DNA of 44,411 nt, taken from contig JACCWM010000087.1 in NCBI GenBank assembly GCA_013697635.1, positions 1 to 44,411 of the forward strand, written 5' to 3'. A program made the translations under genes and the position numbers. Source of the stretch: Lujinxingiaceae bacterium (GTDB lineage: Bacteria > Myxococcota_A > Bradymonadia > Bradymonadales > Bradymonadaceae). Position 1 is the first letter of the stretch. Each line of letters opens with the position of its first letter. Below the pieces are notes generated by a model. That model was not told where the DNA came from. It saw only the letters and a list, made by a program, of their open reading frames with translations, and searched no databases. This document shows positions 27,188 through 35,414 of the stretch, in pieces.

Positions 27188-28669
27188 CTAGAACGCCTCC
27201 TTGTCGACGTTGGCCAGAAGGCGCGTCCAAAAGGCGATGAGCTGCCCGTAATTGACCACCGCGATGCGCTCGTCGGTGCCATGAAGTCGGGCCAGATCTT
27301 CGGGGCGAAAGGTCGCAGCGCCAAAGCGGTAGACCTCGGGCGTCAGCGCCAAAAAGTGGCGCGAGTCGGTCGCGCCGAGCATCATTCCGGGCGCAACCGG
27401 CACGCCGGGAAACACCTCACGAATGGCGCGCTGCAGCGCCTGATAGCCAAAGCCGTCAAGCGAGGCCAGCGGGCTCGCCGCCGAGCGAAACCGGCCGACG
27501 GCTTCGACGTCGACGCGCGGATCGTCGATGGTCTGGCGCGCGTACTCGAGCACATCTTCGATCGAGTCGCGCGGATGAACCCGAAAATTGAGGATCGCCG
27601 TGCTGCGTTGGGGCAGAACGTTCTCCTTCTGGCTGGCCGACAACATCGTCGGCGCCATGGTCGTTCGCACCAGCGCATTGGTGCTGGGCTTGGCTTCGAG
27701 CTGGCCGAGCAAGAGCGGGCCGAAGAGCCAGCGGTTGGCAAAGACCAACTTCAGTCCAAAATCCATCTCGGGCGCCACATGATCGAACATCAAGGCCGCC
27801 GGGCCATCGAACGAGGCGGACATGGGCTCGGCGTGCAGCCGCTTGAGCGCGCGCGCAAGCGTGATCACGCTCAAATCCTCGCCAGGCGGCATCGACGAGT
27901 GACCGCCCCCGCTCTTGGCCCCAAGCTCTACGCTCACATAGCCTTTCTCGGCCACACCGACGAGCGCAAGCGGCCCGCCCACACCGGGCACGATCCCCTC
28001 GGTGATCACCAGGCCCTCGTCAAAGACGGCGATCAGCTCCACGCCCTGCTCTTGGAGCCGGCGAGCAACCAAGCCGGCGCCATCCTCGCCGCCGATCTCC
28101 TCGTCATGGCCGAAGACGAAATGCACCGTGCGCCGAGGTGTATGGCCGTTTGCCAGCAAAATCTCGGTTGCCTCCATCAGGCCCAGGGCGTTTTGCTTAT
28201 TGTCCAGCGCCCCTCGTCCCCAAACGTAGCCGCCCTCGATCGCGCCGGAGAACGCCGGATGCGTCCACTGGCCCTCGGTGCCGGGCTCGACGGGCACCAC
28301 GTCGATGTGCGCGAGCACCACGACATGTTTGAGTTGGGGATCGCTGCCGCGCCACGTGTAGTGCAGCGTCATCTGCGAGACCACTTCGCGCTCGAGGGCG
28401 GCGTGGGTTCTCGGATACCACTGCTCGAGCAGCTCGTGCAGCGCCAGAAACGGCGCGGGATCGGTGGGGGTTGCTTGCGTCGAGATCGTCGCGAGCTGCA
28501 AGGCTTGCGACAAGCGCCTGGCCGCCGCATCGGCGTCGACCACCACCTCGACGGGCGCAACCGCGATCTGTTTTGAAGAGAGCGTCGCCGCGCGCACGAT
28601 CGCGATGCCCAGCACGATCGCCAAAACCCCGCAAAACACCACGATTCCCGTCAACGCGCGCTTTTTCAT
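27188..28669 (-). CDS. M20-family metallopeptidase, membrane-anchored (PM20D1-like)
   Basis: The start at 28669 gives a 493-residue protein with an N-terminal membrane helix (about 7-26), whereas the longer frame is Arg-rich nonsense. The M20 dizinc site is readable: H121 and D123 (HIDVVP), D156 (RGALDNK), catalytic E190 and E191 (GHDEEIGG), D218 (FDEG), and a late histidine in TDSRHF. A dimerisation (lid) domain lies between. The family includes carboxypeptidases, deacylases and N-acyl amino acid hydrolases; the arrangement is closest to PM20D1/carboxypeptidase S. It probably acts in the periplasm on peptides or N-acyl amino acids. The ribosome binding site (GTGAGA) is weak. It starts 77 bases after the exonuclease III stop. 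Confidence 0.92.
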   Translation of the reverse strand: MKKRALTGIVVFCGVLAIVLGIAIVRAATLSSKQIAVAPVEVVVDADAAARRLSQALQLATISTQATPTDPAPFLALHELLEQWYPRTHAALEREVVSQMTLHYTWRGSDPQLKHVVVLAHIDVVPVEPGTEGQWTHPAFSGAIEGGYVWGRGALDNKQNALGLMEATEILLANGHTPRRTVHFVFGHDEEIGGEDGAGLVARRLQEQGVELIAVFDEGLVITEGIVPGVGGPLALVGVAEKGYVSVELGAKSGGGHSSMPPGEDLSVITLARALKRLHAEPMSASFDGPAALMFDHVAPEMDFGLKLVFANRWLFGPLLLGQLEAKPSTNALVRTTMAPTMLSASQKENVLPQRSTAILNFRVHPRDSIEDVLEYARQTIDDPRVDVEAVGRFRSAASPLASLDGFGYQALQRAIREVFPGVPVAPGMMLGATDSRHFLALTPEVYRFGAATFRPEDLARLHGTDERIAVVNYGQLIAFWTRLLANVDKEAF

Positions 28670-28746
28670 CGAAGTTCTCACTCTACTTACCACCAAACTT
28701 GCCGCAAAGTAGCCATCGGCCGTCGACCACCGACCACGCCGGTTCC

Positions 28747-29580
28747 TCAAGCAACGACGCCAAAGGTCGGGGTACCAGGGGACCCGACAGGCCTCGTCAC
28801 GCGGGCATCGAGCGTCACGCTGACCGGGCAGTGATCCGAGCCCACGACGTCGGCATGAATTGCCGCCGCTTGCACGAACTCCATCGCCCCGGGCGTGGCG
28901 AGCACGTAGTCGATGCGCCAGCCCACGTTGCGCTCGCGGGCGCCCAGGCGGTTGCTCCACCACGAGTAATTGCCCGCCGAATCGTCGAAGTGGCGAAAGG
29001 TGTCGACCCAGCCGTCGGCGATCCAGCGGCCAAAGGCCTCGCGCTCCTCGGGGCGAAAGCCGCTGGTCTTCTCGTTGGCCTTGGGCCGGGCAAGATCGAT
29101 CGCCTCGTGGGCCGTGTTGAAGTCGCCCATCACCAGGATTCGCTCGCCGGCCTCGAGCTTTGGCAGCAACAACGTGCGCAGATGCTCGTAGAAGCGCAGC
29201 TTGTAAGGGATGCGGCTCAAATCGCGGTTCTTGCCGTTGCCGTTTGGAAAATAGGCGTTGACCACGAGCAATTCGCCCAGGCGCGCCATCTGCACGCGGC
29301 CCTCGGCGTCGAACTCCTCGATGCCCAACTCGCTGACGATCTCATCGGGCTCGTCGCGCATGAACAGCCCCACACCACTGTAGCCTTTGCGCTGTGCCGC
29401 AAAGATATGGTTGTACCAGCCCTCGGGCTCGCGCACGTTTTGTGGCAACTGCTCGGGCAGCGCGCGCACCTCCTGGAGTCCGACCACGGCTGCACTGCTC
29501 GACTCGAGCCACTCCATGAACCCCTTTGTCGCACAGGCGCGCAACCCATTGACGTTCCACGAGACTACTTTCATCGCCAT
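28747..29580 (-). CDS. xth: Exodeoxyribonuclease III (AP endonuclease)
   Basis: This 277-residue protein of the Mg-dependent endonuclease/exonuclease/phosphatase fold matches ExoIII closely in length and motifs: SWNVNGLRA at the N-terminus, the metal-binding GLQE, GYSGVG, NAYFPNG, GDFNTAH, RIDYVL and the C-terminal SDHCPV with the catalytic Asp-His. It incises DNA at abasic sites and removes 3' blocking groups in base excision repair. I chose the ATG at 29580 (AAGG seven bases upstream); an ATG six bases later would also work. The tail after SDHCPV (RPVGSPGTPTFGVVA) is slightly longer than usual. It is followed 77 bases later by the M20 peptidase gene. Confidence 0.95.
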   Translation of the reverse strand: MAMKVVSWNVNGLRACATKGFMEWLESSSAAVVGLQEVRALPEQLPQNVREPEGWYNHIFAAQRKGYSGVGLFMRDEPDEIVSELGIEEFDAEGRVQMARLGELLVVNAYFPNGNGKNRDLSRIPYKLRFYEHLRTLLLPKLEAGERILVMGDFNTAHEAIDLARPKANEKTSGFRPEEREAFGRWIADGWVDTFRHFDDSAGNYSWWSNRLGARERNVGWRIDYVLATPGAMEFVQAAAIHADVVGSDHCPVSVTLDARVTRPVGSPGTPTFGVVA

Positions 29581-29708
29581 CTCACTGCCCTTGCTGCAAT
29601 CGTCGCCAAAAACCGCCGTTGGCAAAAACGGCCCTGCTCCATCAACTAATCCCATAGCCCAACGCATCGGCAACGCCAACCATCTCAGACCAAATCGTGC
29701 TGACCAAT

Positions 29709-29746
29709 GCATCCCCGCTGCCTGAGCTTTCAGGCGGCAGGGATGC
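29709..29746. terminator. Strong hairpin downstream of the SRPBCC gene
   Basis: A 17-bp stem (arms 29709-29725 and 29730-29746, outermost GCATCCC/GGGATGC, innermost GCCTGA/TCAGGC) with one wobble and one mismatch closes a four-base loop. It begins 24 bases after the stop of the SRPBCC gene (29770) and lies about 130 bases before exonuclease III. No T-run follows, so it is not a canonical intrinsic terminator; mRNA 3'-end stabilisation or a REP-like element are alternatives. Confidence 0.5.
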
Positions 29747-29769
29747 CCAAGCTTAGAGTGCGCGTGGCA

Positions 29770-30474
29770 TCACAAGGTGACGTCGCCGATCATGCCGGTA
29801 TCGGTCTCGGTCTCGACCAGGCGCTTGAAGCGCTCCATGTCGTTTTTGATGAAGCTCGCCGGGATGGCATTGAGGAACTGGCCCACGATCTTGCCCAAAA
29901 CGCCAGCCGGGGGCTTGTAGCAGATGCGTGCAGTGACTTCGGTGCCCTGGCCGTTGGCCAGACGCCTGAAGCGCACGGTGCCTTCGTTGTAGATGTCGGC
30001 GCCCTGGATCGAGCTCCACCGGATCAGCTCGTTTTCGCGCATCTCGATGATCTCGGCATCCCAGTCGATCGTCTGATTGGTCACGGGAACGGCCGCCTCC
30101 CAGTGTGAGAGCCTGTCGTCGATCTTCTGAATGCTCTCGATGTGCTCCATGAAACGGGGGAAATTTTCAAAATTGCACCAGAACTCGTAGACCTCTTCGA
30201 CCGGTTGGTTGACCACGACCGACTCCTCGAGCTCGATCATCTGGCCGCCCTGAAGCGAAAGGCCGTTGCGTCCCCGAAGTTGCTGGAAGAGCAGCGTGCC
30301 GCCGGCGGCCGCGACCAGCAGCCCGCCGATCGAGCGGCGCGACAGCCCCAGCAAAATCAGCGCGCCGCCGCCGACAAGGGGCGCCACCTGGCCTGGGCTC
30401 ATATTGCTGAGCTTGTCCTTGAGCAGGGCGCCCTTTTCGTCGGTCTTCATCATCTCATCGGATTGCTGTGCCAT
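29770..30474 (-). CDS. SRPBCC (polyketide cyclase/COQ10-like) protein with N-terminal hydrophobic segment
   Basis: This 234-residue protein starts at an ATG seven bases after AGAGG. Residues about 30-65 (VAPLVGGGALILLGL, then GGLLVAAAGGTLLF) form two short hydrophobic segments, as in DUF2892-type inner membrane proteins. The remainder (about 80-230) is an SRPBCC/START-like domain: VNQPVEEVYEFWCNFENFPRF is the typical opening, and the C-terminal helix follows KPPAGVLGKIVGQ. Such domains form a hydrophobic ligand cavity; the same two-part architecture is common in cyclase/dehydrase-annotated membrane-associated proteins of unknown ligand. The gene is divergent from the kinase at 30884 and is followed by a strong hairpin at 29709-29746. 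Confidence 0.88.
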   Translation of the reverse strand: MAQQSDEMMKTDEKGALLKDKLSNMSPGQVAPLVGGGALILLGLSRRSIGGLLVAAAGGTLLFQQLRGRNGLSLQGGQMIELEESVVVNQPVEEVYEFWCNFENFPRFMEHIESIQKIDDRLSHWEAAVPVTNQTIDWDAEIIEMRENELIRWSSIQGADIYNEGTVRFRRLANGQGTEVTARICYKPPAGVLGKIVGQFLNAIPASFIKNDMERFKRLVETETDTGMIGDVTL

Positions 30475-30883
30475 GGTTCAACCTCTCGTCTACTGGAATC
30501 GAACGCATTTGTTTCGCTATACCCGCGCCCAACGCCGCTCATATGTGCTCTGGGCATGGCGTTGGTGGCGAGGCGACACCTGAACGGTGTTCCCTGAGAA
30601 AGATAGGTGAGTTCTTCGCTCAACAAAGCACCAACCCGACAAATCCAACACGGCGCGCCGACCCAAAGCCATGAATAATACATTCAAAGGCTGCGCGTCG
30701 GTTGCATATGCGCTGGGCGACGTGGTAGTTATTGGACCGTGCGAGCGATGCAGCAGTAGGAAGCAATTCGGGTTGGCGACGCAACCCAGGTCAACCCAAT
30801 TTCCCTTTGTCGTGAGCGGTTTGCTGGCGATTGTGGGCGATTTTTCCTGGCGAAGTGTCCGAGGAGATGCTTCGGAGAAAGTT
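30475..30883. other. Divergent intergenic region, no gene supported
   Basis: This 409-bp gap must hold the promoters of the divergent SRPBCC (minus) and kinase (plus) genes, but I cannot place either confidently. It contains an 8-bp inverted repeat CCAACGCC/GGCGTTGG (30529-30536 and 30558-30565) and a small ACACC/GGTGT hairpin (30576-30590). The kinase frame stays open upstream to an ATG at 30671, but that extension lacks a ribosome binding site and does not look like protein. Confidence 0.5.
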
Positions 30884-33800
30884 ATGGATTCACAAACCCT
30901 GTCCCTGCCCGAGATTGGCGACCTCATCGGTGGCCGCTTTCGCATCCTGGAGATCCTGGGAACAGGCGGCTTTGGCACGGTTTACCGCGCGATGCAGGAG
31001 AACATCGGGCGCGACGTCGCGCTGAAGTTTCTCACGCCGATCATCGCCAAGGATCCGATCAACGTCGAGCGCTTCCGCCGCGAAGCCTACCACGTCAGCC
31101 AACTGCGCCACCCCAACACGATCACCTTGTTCGACTACGGTCAAACCGAAGACGGCCTGGCCTACATGGTCATGGAGCTGCTCAACGGCGACAGCCTGGC
31201 CGACGTCATTCAAAACGAAGGGGCCATGGACTGGCCTCGCGTCGCCCACATCTACATCCAGGTGCTCAAGAGCATCACCGAAGCCCATCGGCGCGGCCTG
31301 GTCCACCGCGACCTCAAGCCGGAGAACATCTTTTTGTGCGAGATGTTCGGCGAGCTCGACTACGTCAAGGTGCTCGACTTTGGCGTAGCCAAGATGACCT
31401 TGGCCGACTCCGGCGACGGCGATGAGGGCGAAGAGCAGTTGACCAAGGCCGGGCGCATCTTCGGCACCCCGATGTACATGTCGCCCGAGCAGGCCTGCGC
31501 CGAGCCGATCACCCCGGCGACCGATGTCTACGCGCTGGGTCTTTTGCTCTTCGAGATGAGCACGGGTCTGCCGCCGGTGACGGGGCGAAACCGCATGGAC
31601 GTCATCCACAAACAGATCCGCGATCAGGTCCCCGAGCTCACCGCCGATCTGATCAACTCGCCGATGGGCCGCCTGATCCAAAAGTGCTGCCAGAAGACCC
31701 CGAGCGCGCGCTACCCCGACGCCACGGCCTTACTCGAGGGCTTCATCCAGGCCGTCCAGCAGTCGGCGATCTATCCGGCGCCGATGGGCGGCTCGCGACC
31801 CGATCTGGCCGTGGCCTATATGATGCCGGCCGAGCCCGCGCCGCTTCGCGAGGCCCCGGCCGTCGCGCCGCTCTTCGAGGCCTCCTCGCCGATTTTGACC
31901 TCGGCGCCAGAGCTCGACACCGGCGAGCGCGCCAGAAAAGCTGCGCCACCGCCGCTTCCAGACAAAGTTCGCAGCAATCCCAGCGGCGCCCAGACCGCCC
32001 TGCCCCGTGAGGCCAACGGCCCCGTGCGCCGCCAACCCTCCTTGGAGGATCGCTCGCACTCGCGACCACGCTATGAGCTGCCGCTGATTGGCCGTGAGCC
32101 CGAGTTCGCACAGATCTACACCCTGATGGAAGACACCGCCCACATGGGTACCGGTCACTTCCTGCTGCTCGAGGGTGAAGGCGGCCTGGGCAAGACCCAC
32201 CTCTTGCAAGGCGTGCTCGCCAAAGTGCGCGAGCGCGACATCGCCACATCCCAGGCCAACTTTCGGCGTCGCTCGCTGCCCATGGAGGCGCTTCGCGAGG
32301 TGATCGCCGGGCTCTGGGGCGTCGCCCACAGCGAGCGCATGCAGGTCGACACGATCGTGCGCCAGGATCTCAAGGATCTCGGCGGCTTCTCGGACGGCGA
32401 GATCACCTTCTACGTCGAGTTCTTGCGCCCGCGCGCGCCCGAAGACAGTGAAATCGCCTCGTCCGAGGCCGGCGCGCTCTACGCGCGCCTCGAGCGCTTG
32501 ATGCTTCGCCTGGCCGAGCGACGCCCGCTCGTGCTCGTGCTCGAAGATCTGCAGTACGCCGACAGCGCCAGCCTGGCGTTTTTGGAGTACTTCGCGGTCA
32601 CGCTTCGTACCCATGCGGTGCCGGTGCTCGTGATGCTCTCGCTTCGCCCCGAAGAGCGCAGCCTCAACCCGGATCTCGAGCACAGCCTGCGCACGATCAG
32701 CGCAAACGTCGGCGTCGGCTTTACGCGCCTGCGTCTGCGCCGTTTGCGCGGCCGCGATTTGGCGTTTCTGCTCGACTCGATCGTGCCGCTCGAGGCGCGC
32801 ATCAAGGAGCGCATCGGCTGGCTCAGCCAGGGCGTGCCCCTTCACGCCATGCAGATCATTCGCTACCTGCAAAACGAAAACAATCTGGTGCGCAAGGGCG
32901 ATCGCTGGGGCTTGAAGAACGGCACCCCGCGCAAGATCAATTTGCCACCGGATCTGATGGATCTGATGACGCTTCGCATCGAGCAGGCGATCACCAAACA
33001 CGCCCATCGGCCCAAGCTGCGTAGTGTCTTGCAGTGGATCGCCATCTTAGGCATGCGCGCGCCCATGGAGCTTTTGGCCAGCGTCGTACAGCAAAACGAG
33101 CACATCGAGTTGGCCAGCCTCGAGCAGGACCTGAGCGCGCTGACCGACGAGGGCATCGTGCGACAAGCCCTTCATCAAAACGTGATCTGCGTCGAGTTCG
33201 ACAACAGCCTGCTGCGCGAAGCGATCCTCACCGAGCTCGCCGACCAGTGGGCCTCGCGCCGGCTGCACCGCGCCGCCGCCGAACAAAAGGTCGCCTTCTA
33301 TCGCCACCGCCAGCTCGAGGTCCCGCTCGTCGAGATTGCCGATCACTGGCGCCAGGCCGGCGACACCGACAAATACCGCGACACGCTCTATTCGGCCTCG
33401 CGTCGCTCGATGGCCCGCTTCGATCTGCGCGGCGCGCGCGACCAGTACCGCGAGCTGATCAACCTGCTCGAAGAGCGCAACGAGCGCGCCGAGATGTGGA
33501 CCGACGCCCAGCTCGCGCTGGCCGAGCTCGCGCGCCGCTTCGGTGAGTTTGGCGTCGCCGAGGACCACTACCGACGCATCGTCGAGCAGGGCGTCGCCCA
33601 GGGCCGCGAGAAAGGCCGCGCGCTTCGTGGATTCGCCCACCTCTTGACCGTGCAATGCCGCTACAACGAGGCCTTGCAGTATTACAGTCTCGCGCTCGAT
33701 TGGAGTCAGCAGATCAAGGACGGCCCTGGCGTCGCCAAGGCCCTCATCGGCCTCTCGCGCGTACACCTGATGCAGGGCGACGCGCGCGCCGGCGAGGCTG

Positions 33801-35011
33801 TTCGAAAACGCCTCGAAGAGATGGCCACAAACCTGCCCGAGGGCGAGGTCAGCGGCAAAGTGTTGTTGCATCTGGCCGAAGCCGCCCAGCGGCGCGGTCA
33901 GTTGACCAAGCGCTACGACTATCTGGTGCGCGCGCGCCTGGCCTTCCAGGCCTCCAACGATCGCCAGGGTTTGAGCGATGCGCTGATCGCGCTCGGCGGC
34001 GCCTTGATGGGCCCCGCGATGAACGCGCCCGATCGCTTTCAACAGGCCGAGAAGACCTTGCGCGAGGCGCTCGAGCTCAAACGCTCGATCGGCGATCGTC
34101 ACGGCGTCGCCGAGGCCTTTCGCCACCTCGGACAAATGGAGCTCGAGCGCAACAACCACGACACCGCCGAGACCCTGCTCACCCAGAGCCTCAACATTCA
34201 TCAGGCGCTGGGCGCACCCTTCAACATCGGCGCGACCCAAAACGCGCTGGGCGTCTTGCACATCCACCGGCGCCACTACGAGCGCGCCGACGCCCACTTT
34301 GATCAAGCGATCGACATCTTCAAGCGCATGGGCGACGAGATCGCCTGCTCCCAGCCGCTCTTGAACAAGGGCATCGCCGCGATCAACATGCGAAACGTCG
34401 CCCAGGCTCAGACCTGCCTGCGCGAGGCACGCCGCATCAAAGAGAGCTTTGGCTCGAGCTGGGCGCTCTTCGATCTGCGAAACCACCTGGCGCTCGTCGC
34501 GATGTGGCTTGGAGAGTTCGATCAGGCCGAGCGCTTGCTCGACGAGACGCTCGAGCAAGTCGACGCCCATGGCACTGGCGAGGATCGCGCCGTGGCGCGC
34601 AGCCTGCTCGGCTTGCTTCGCTGCTTCCAGAGCCGGCTGCAGATGGCCGCCCTCGAGCTCGGCCGCGCCCGCGCCGACGCCGAAGATCTCAACATGGGCA
34701 GCGTCACCCTGTTTTGCCAGGCCAACGCCGCCTTCTATGCCTGTTTGACCGAGTCGGCGACCACCTTTGAGAACCTGCTCAAGGCGATCGAGCCCGCCGA
34801 GATGCTCAACTCGATCGACCGCGACATCTGGCTCGAGCTGCTCGAGAACATGGCCATTCACACCGTCCACCGCGAAAAAAATCGCCAATCGACGCGCTTG
34901 TTGCGCGCCGTGGCTACCTTCTGGCAGCGCTTTGGCCAGGTCCAGCGCGGCGACGCCCTGGCGCGCCAGGCCAAAGAGCTCGACGCCGAGCTCTCATTGA
35001 CGCGCCACTGA
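30884..35011 (+). CDS. Ser/Thr protein kinase with AAA/STAND-type ATPase and long TPR array
   Basis: The ATG at 30884 has GGAG six bases upstream and places the kinase domain at its normal distance from the N-terminus, giving 1375 residues. Kinase motifs are complete: GTGGFG (26-31), K48, HRDLKPEN (141-148), DFG (165-167) and SPE (200-202). A Pro-rich linker (about 295-395) leads to an ATPase domain beginning LIGREPE (401-407), with Walker A GEGGLGKT (431-438) and Walker B LVLVLED (549-555). The last ~550 residues are a long TPR array (repeated ALxxLGxxxLExxxxxxAExxL units). The architecture parallels the kinase at 20415-24014, but sequence identity looks modest, so they are separate paralogues. 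It is cytoplasmic, with signal and substrates unknown. It is followed 30 bases later by pterin dehydratase, possibly co-transcribed. Confidence 0.93.
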   Translation: MDSQTLSLPEIGDLIGGRFRILEILGTGGFGTVYRAMQENIGRDVALKFLTPIIAKDPINVERFRREAYHVSQLRHPNTITLFDYGQTEDGLAYMVMELLNGDSLADVIQNEGAMDWPRVAHIYIQVLKSITEAHRRGLVHRDLKPENIFLCEMFGELDYVKVLDFGVAKMTLADSGDGDEGEEQLTKAGRIFGTPMYMSPEQACAEPITPATDVYALGLLLFEMSTGLPPVTGRNRMDVIHKQIRDQVPELTADLINSPMGRLIQKCCQKTPSARYPDATALLEGFIQAVQQSAIYPAPMGGSRPDLAVAYMMPAEPAPLREAPAVAPLFEASSPILTSAPELDTGERARKAAPPPLPDKVRSNPSGAQTALPREANGPVRRQPSLEDRSHSRPRYELPLIGREPEFAQIYTLMEDTAHMGTGHFLLLEGEGGLGKTHLLQGVLAKVRERDIATSQANFRRRSLPMEALREVIAGLWGVAHSERMQVDTIVRQDLKDLGGFSDGEITFYVEFLRPRAPEDSEIASSEAGALYARLERLMLRLAERRPLVLVLEDLQYADSASLAFLEYFAVTLRTHAVPVLVMLSLRPEERSLNPDLEHSLRTISANVGVGFTRLRLRRLRGRDLAFLLDSIVPLEARIKERIGWLSQGVPLHAMQIIRYLQNENNLVRKGDRWGLKNGTPRKINLPPDLMDLMTLRIEQAITKHAHRPKLRSVLQWIAILGMRAPMELLASVVQQNEHIELASLEQDLSALTDEGIVRQALHQNVICVEFDNSLLREAILTELADQWASRRLHRAAAEQKVAFYRHRQLEVPLVEIADHWRQAGDTDKYRDTLYSASRRSMARFDLRGARDQYRELINLLEERNERAEMWTDAQLALAELARRFGEFGVAEDHYRRIVEQGVAQGREKGRALRGFAHLLTVQCRYNEALQYYSLALDWSQQIKDGPGVAKALIGLSRVHLMQGDARAGEAVRKRLEEMATNLPEGEVSGKVLLHLAEAAQRRGQLTKRYDYLVRARLAFQASNDRQGLSDALIALGGALMGPAMNAPDRFQQAEKTLREALELKRSIGDRHGVAEAFRHLGQMELERNNHDTAETLLTQSLNIHQALGAPFNIGATQNALGVLHIHRRHYERADAHFDQAIDIFKRMGDEIACSQPLLNKGIAAINMRNVAQAQTCLREARRIKESFGSSWALFDLRNHLALVAMWLGEFDQAERLLDETLEQVDAHGTGEDRAVARSLLGLLRCFQSRLQMAALELGRARADAEDLNMGSVTLFCQANAAFYACLTESATTFENLLKAIEPAEMLNSIDRDIWLELLENMAIHTVHREKNRQSTRLLRAVATFWQRFGQVQRGDALARQAKELDAELSLTRH

Positions 35012-35041
35012 CCTCAACCTTCAGTTATGGGGATTTCAACG

Positions 35042-35326
35042 ATGAGCACACCACGTCTGTCCGAAGATCAAATCAACAATACCCTGGCCCAGCTGCCCGA
35101 CTGGAGCCGCGACGGCGACGCCATTGTACGCAAGCTCAAGTTCCCGAGCTTTTTTGAAGCGATCACTTTCATCACCCGCATCGCCCGCCACGCCGAAGCG
35201 GCCGACCACCACCCCGAAATTTTCAATGTCTACGACAAGGTCGAGCTGCGCCTGACCACCCACGACGCCTCTGGTCTGACCCAAAAGGACTTCGACCTGG
35301 CCGCCCAGATCGACGCCGAGGTCTGA
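35042..35326 (+). CDS. Pterin-4a-carbinolamine dehydratase
   Basis: This 94-residue protein has the full length and the active-site pattern of the PCD/DCoH family: H56-H57-P58 (DHHPEIFNVYDKVELRL) and H74 (TTHDASGLT), with D85 in the C-terminal helix. The enzyme dehydrates 4a-hydroxytetrahydrobiopterin to recycle the cofactor of aromatic amino acid hydroxylases; in bacteria lacking such a hydroxylase it may have other roles in pterin or molybdopterin metabolism. No hydroxylase is in this window. The ATG at 35042 is preferred (GGGGA nine bases upstream); an ATG at 35027 would add five residues. Confidence 0.95.
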   Translation: MSTPRLSEDQINNTLAQLPDWSRDGDAIVRKLKFPSFFEAITFITRIARHAEAADHHPEIFNVYDKVELRLTTHDASGLTQKDFDLAAQIDAEV

Positions 35327-35330
35327 ATCT

Positions 35331-35390
35331 CACGCCTGGGGAGGTGGCGCTTTCCCCTCCCCACGCCTGGGGAGGTGGCGCTTTAGCGCC
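35331..35390. repeat. Direct repeat with embedded palindromes between convergent genes
   Basis: A 23-bp direct repeat (35331-35353 and 35362-35384, beginning CACGCCTGGGGAGG) spans the gap between the convergent pterin dehydratase and E1 genes. Between and across the copies, CCTCCCCA (35356-35363) pairs with TGGGGAGG (35368-35375) around a four-base loop, and GGCGCT (35377-35382) pairs with AGCGCC (35385-35390). The same 8-bp arms recur at 44301-44320. A bidirectional terminator or REP-like role is possible; no long T-run is present. Confidence 0.65.
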
Positions 35391-35414
35391 GGTGGGGGCT
35401 CTTGCCGCGGCTTC

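Noticed and set aside
30671-30883. 71-codon N-terminal extension of the kinase at 30884
   Set aside because: There is no ribosome binding site at 30671, and GGAG six bases before 30884 plus normal kinase-domain position favour the later start.
33047-34888. Large minus-strand frame inside the second kinase gene
   Set aside because: The kinase-TPR protein on the plus strand explains this region; the antisense frame mirrors the TPR repeats.
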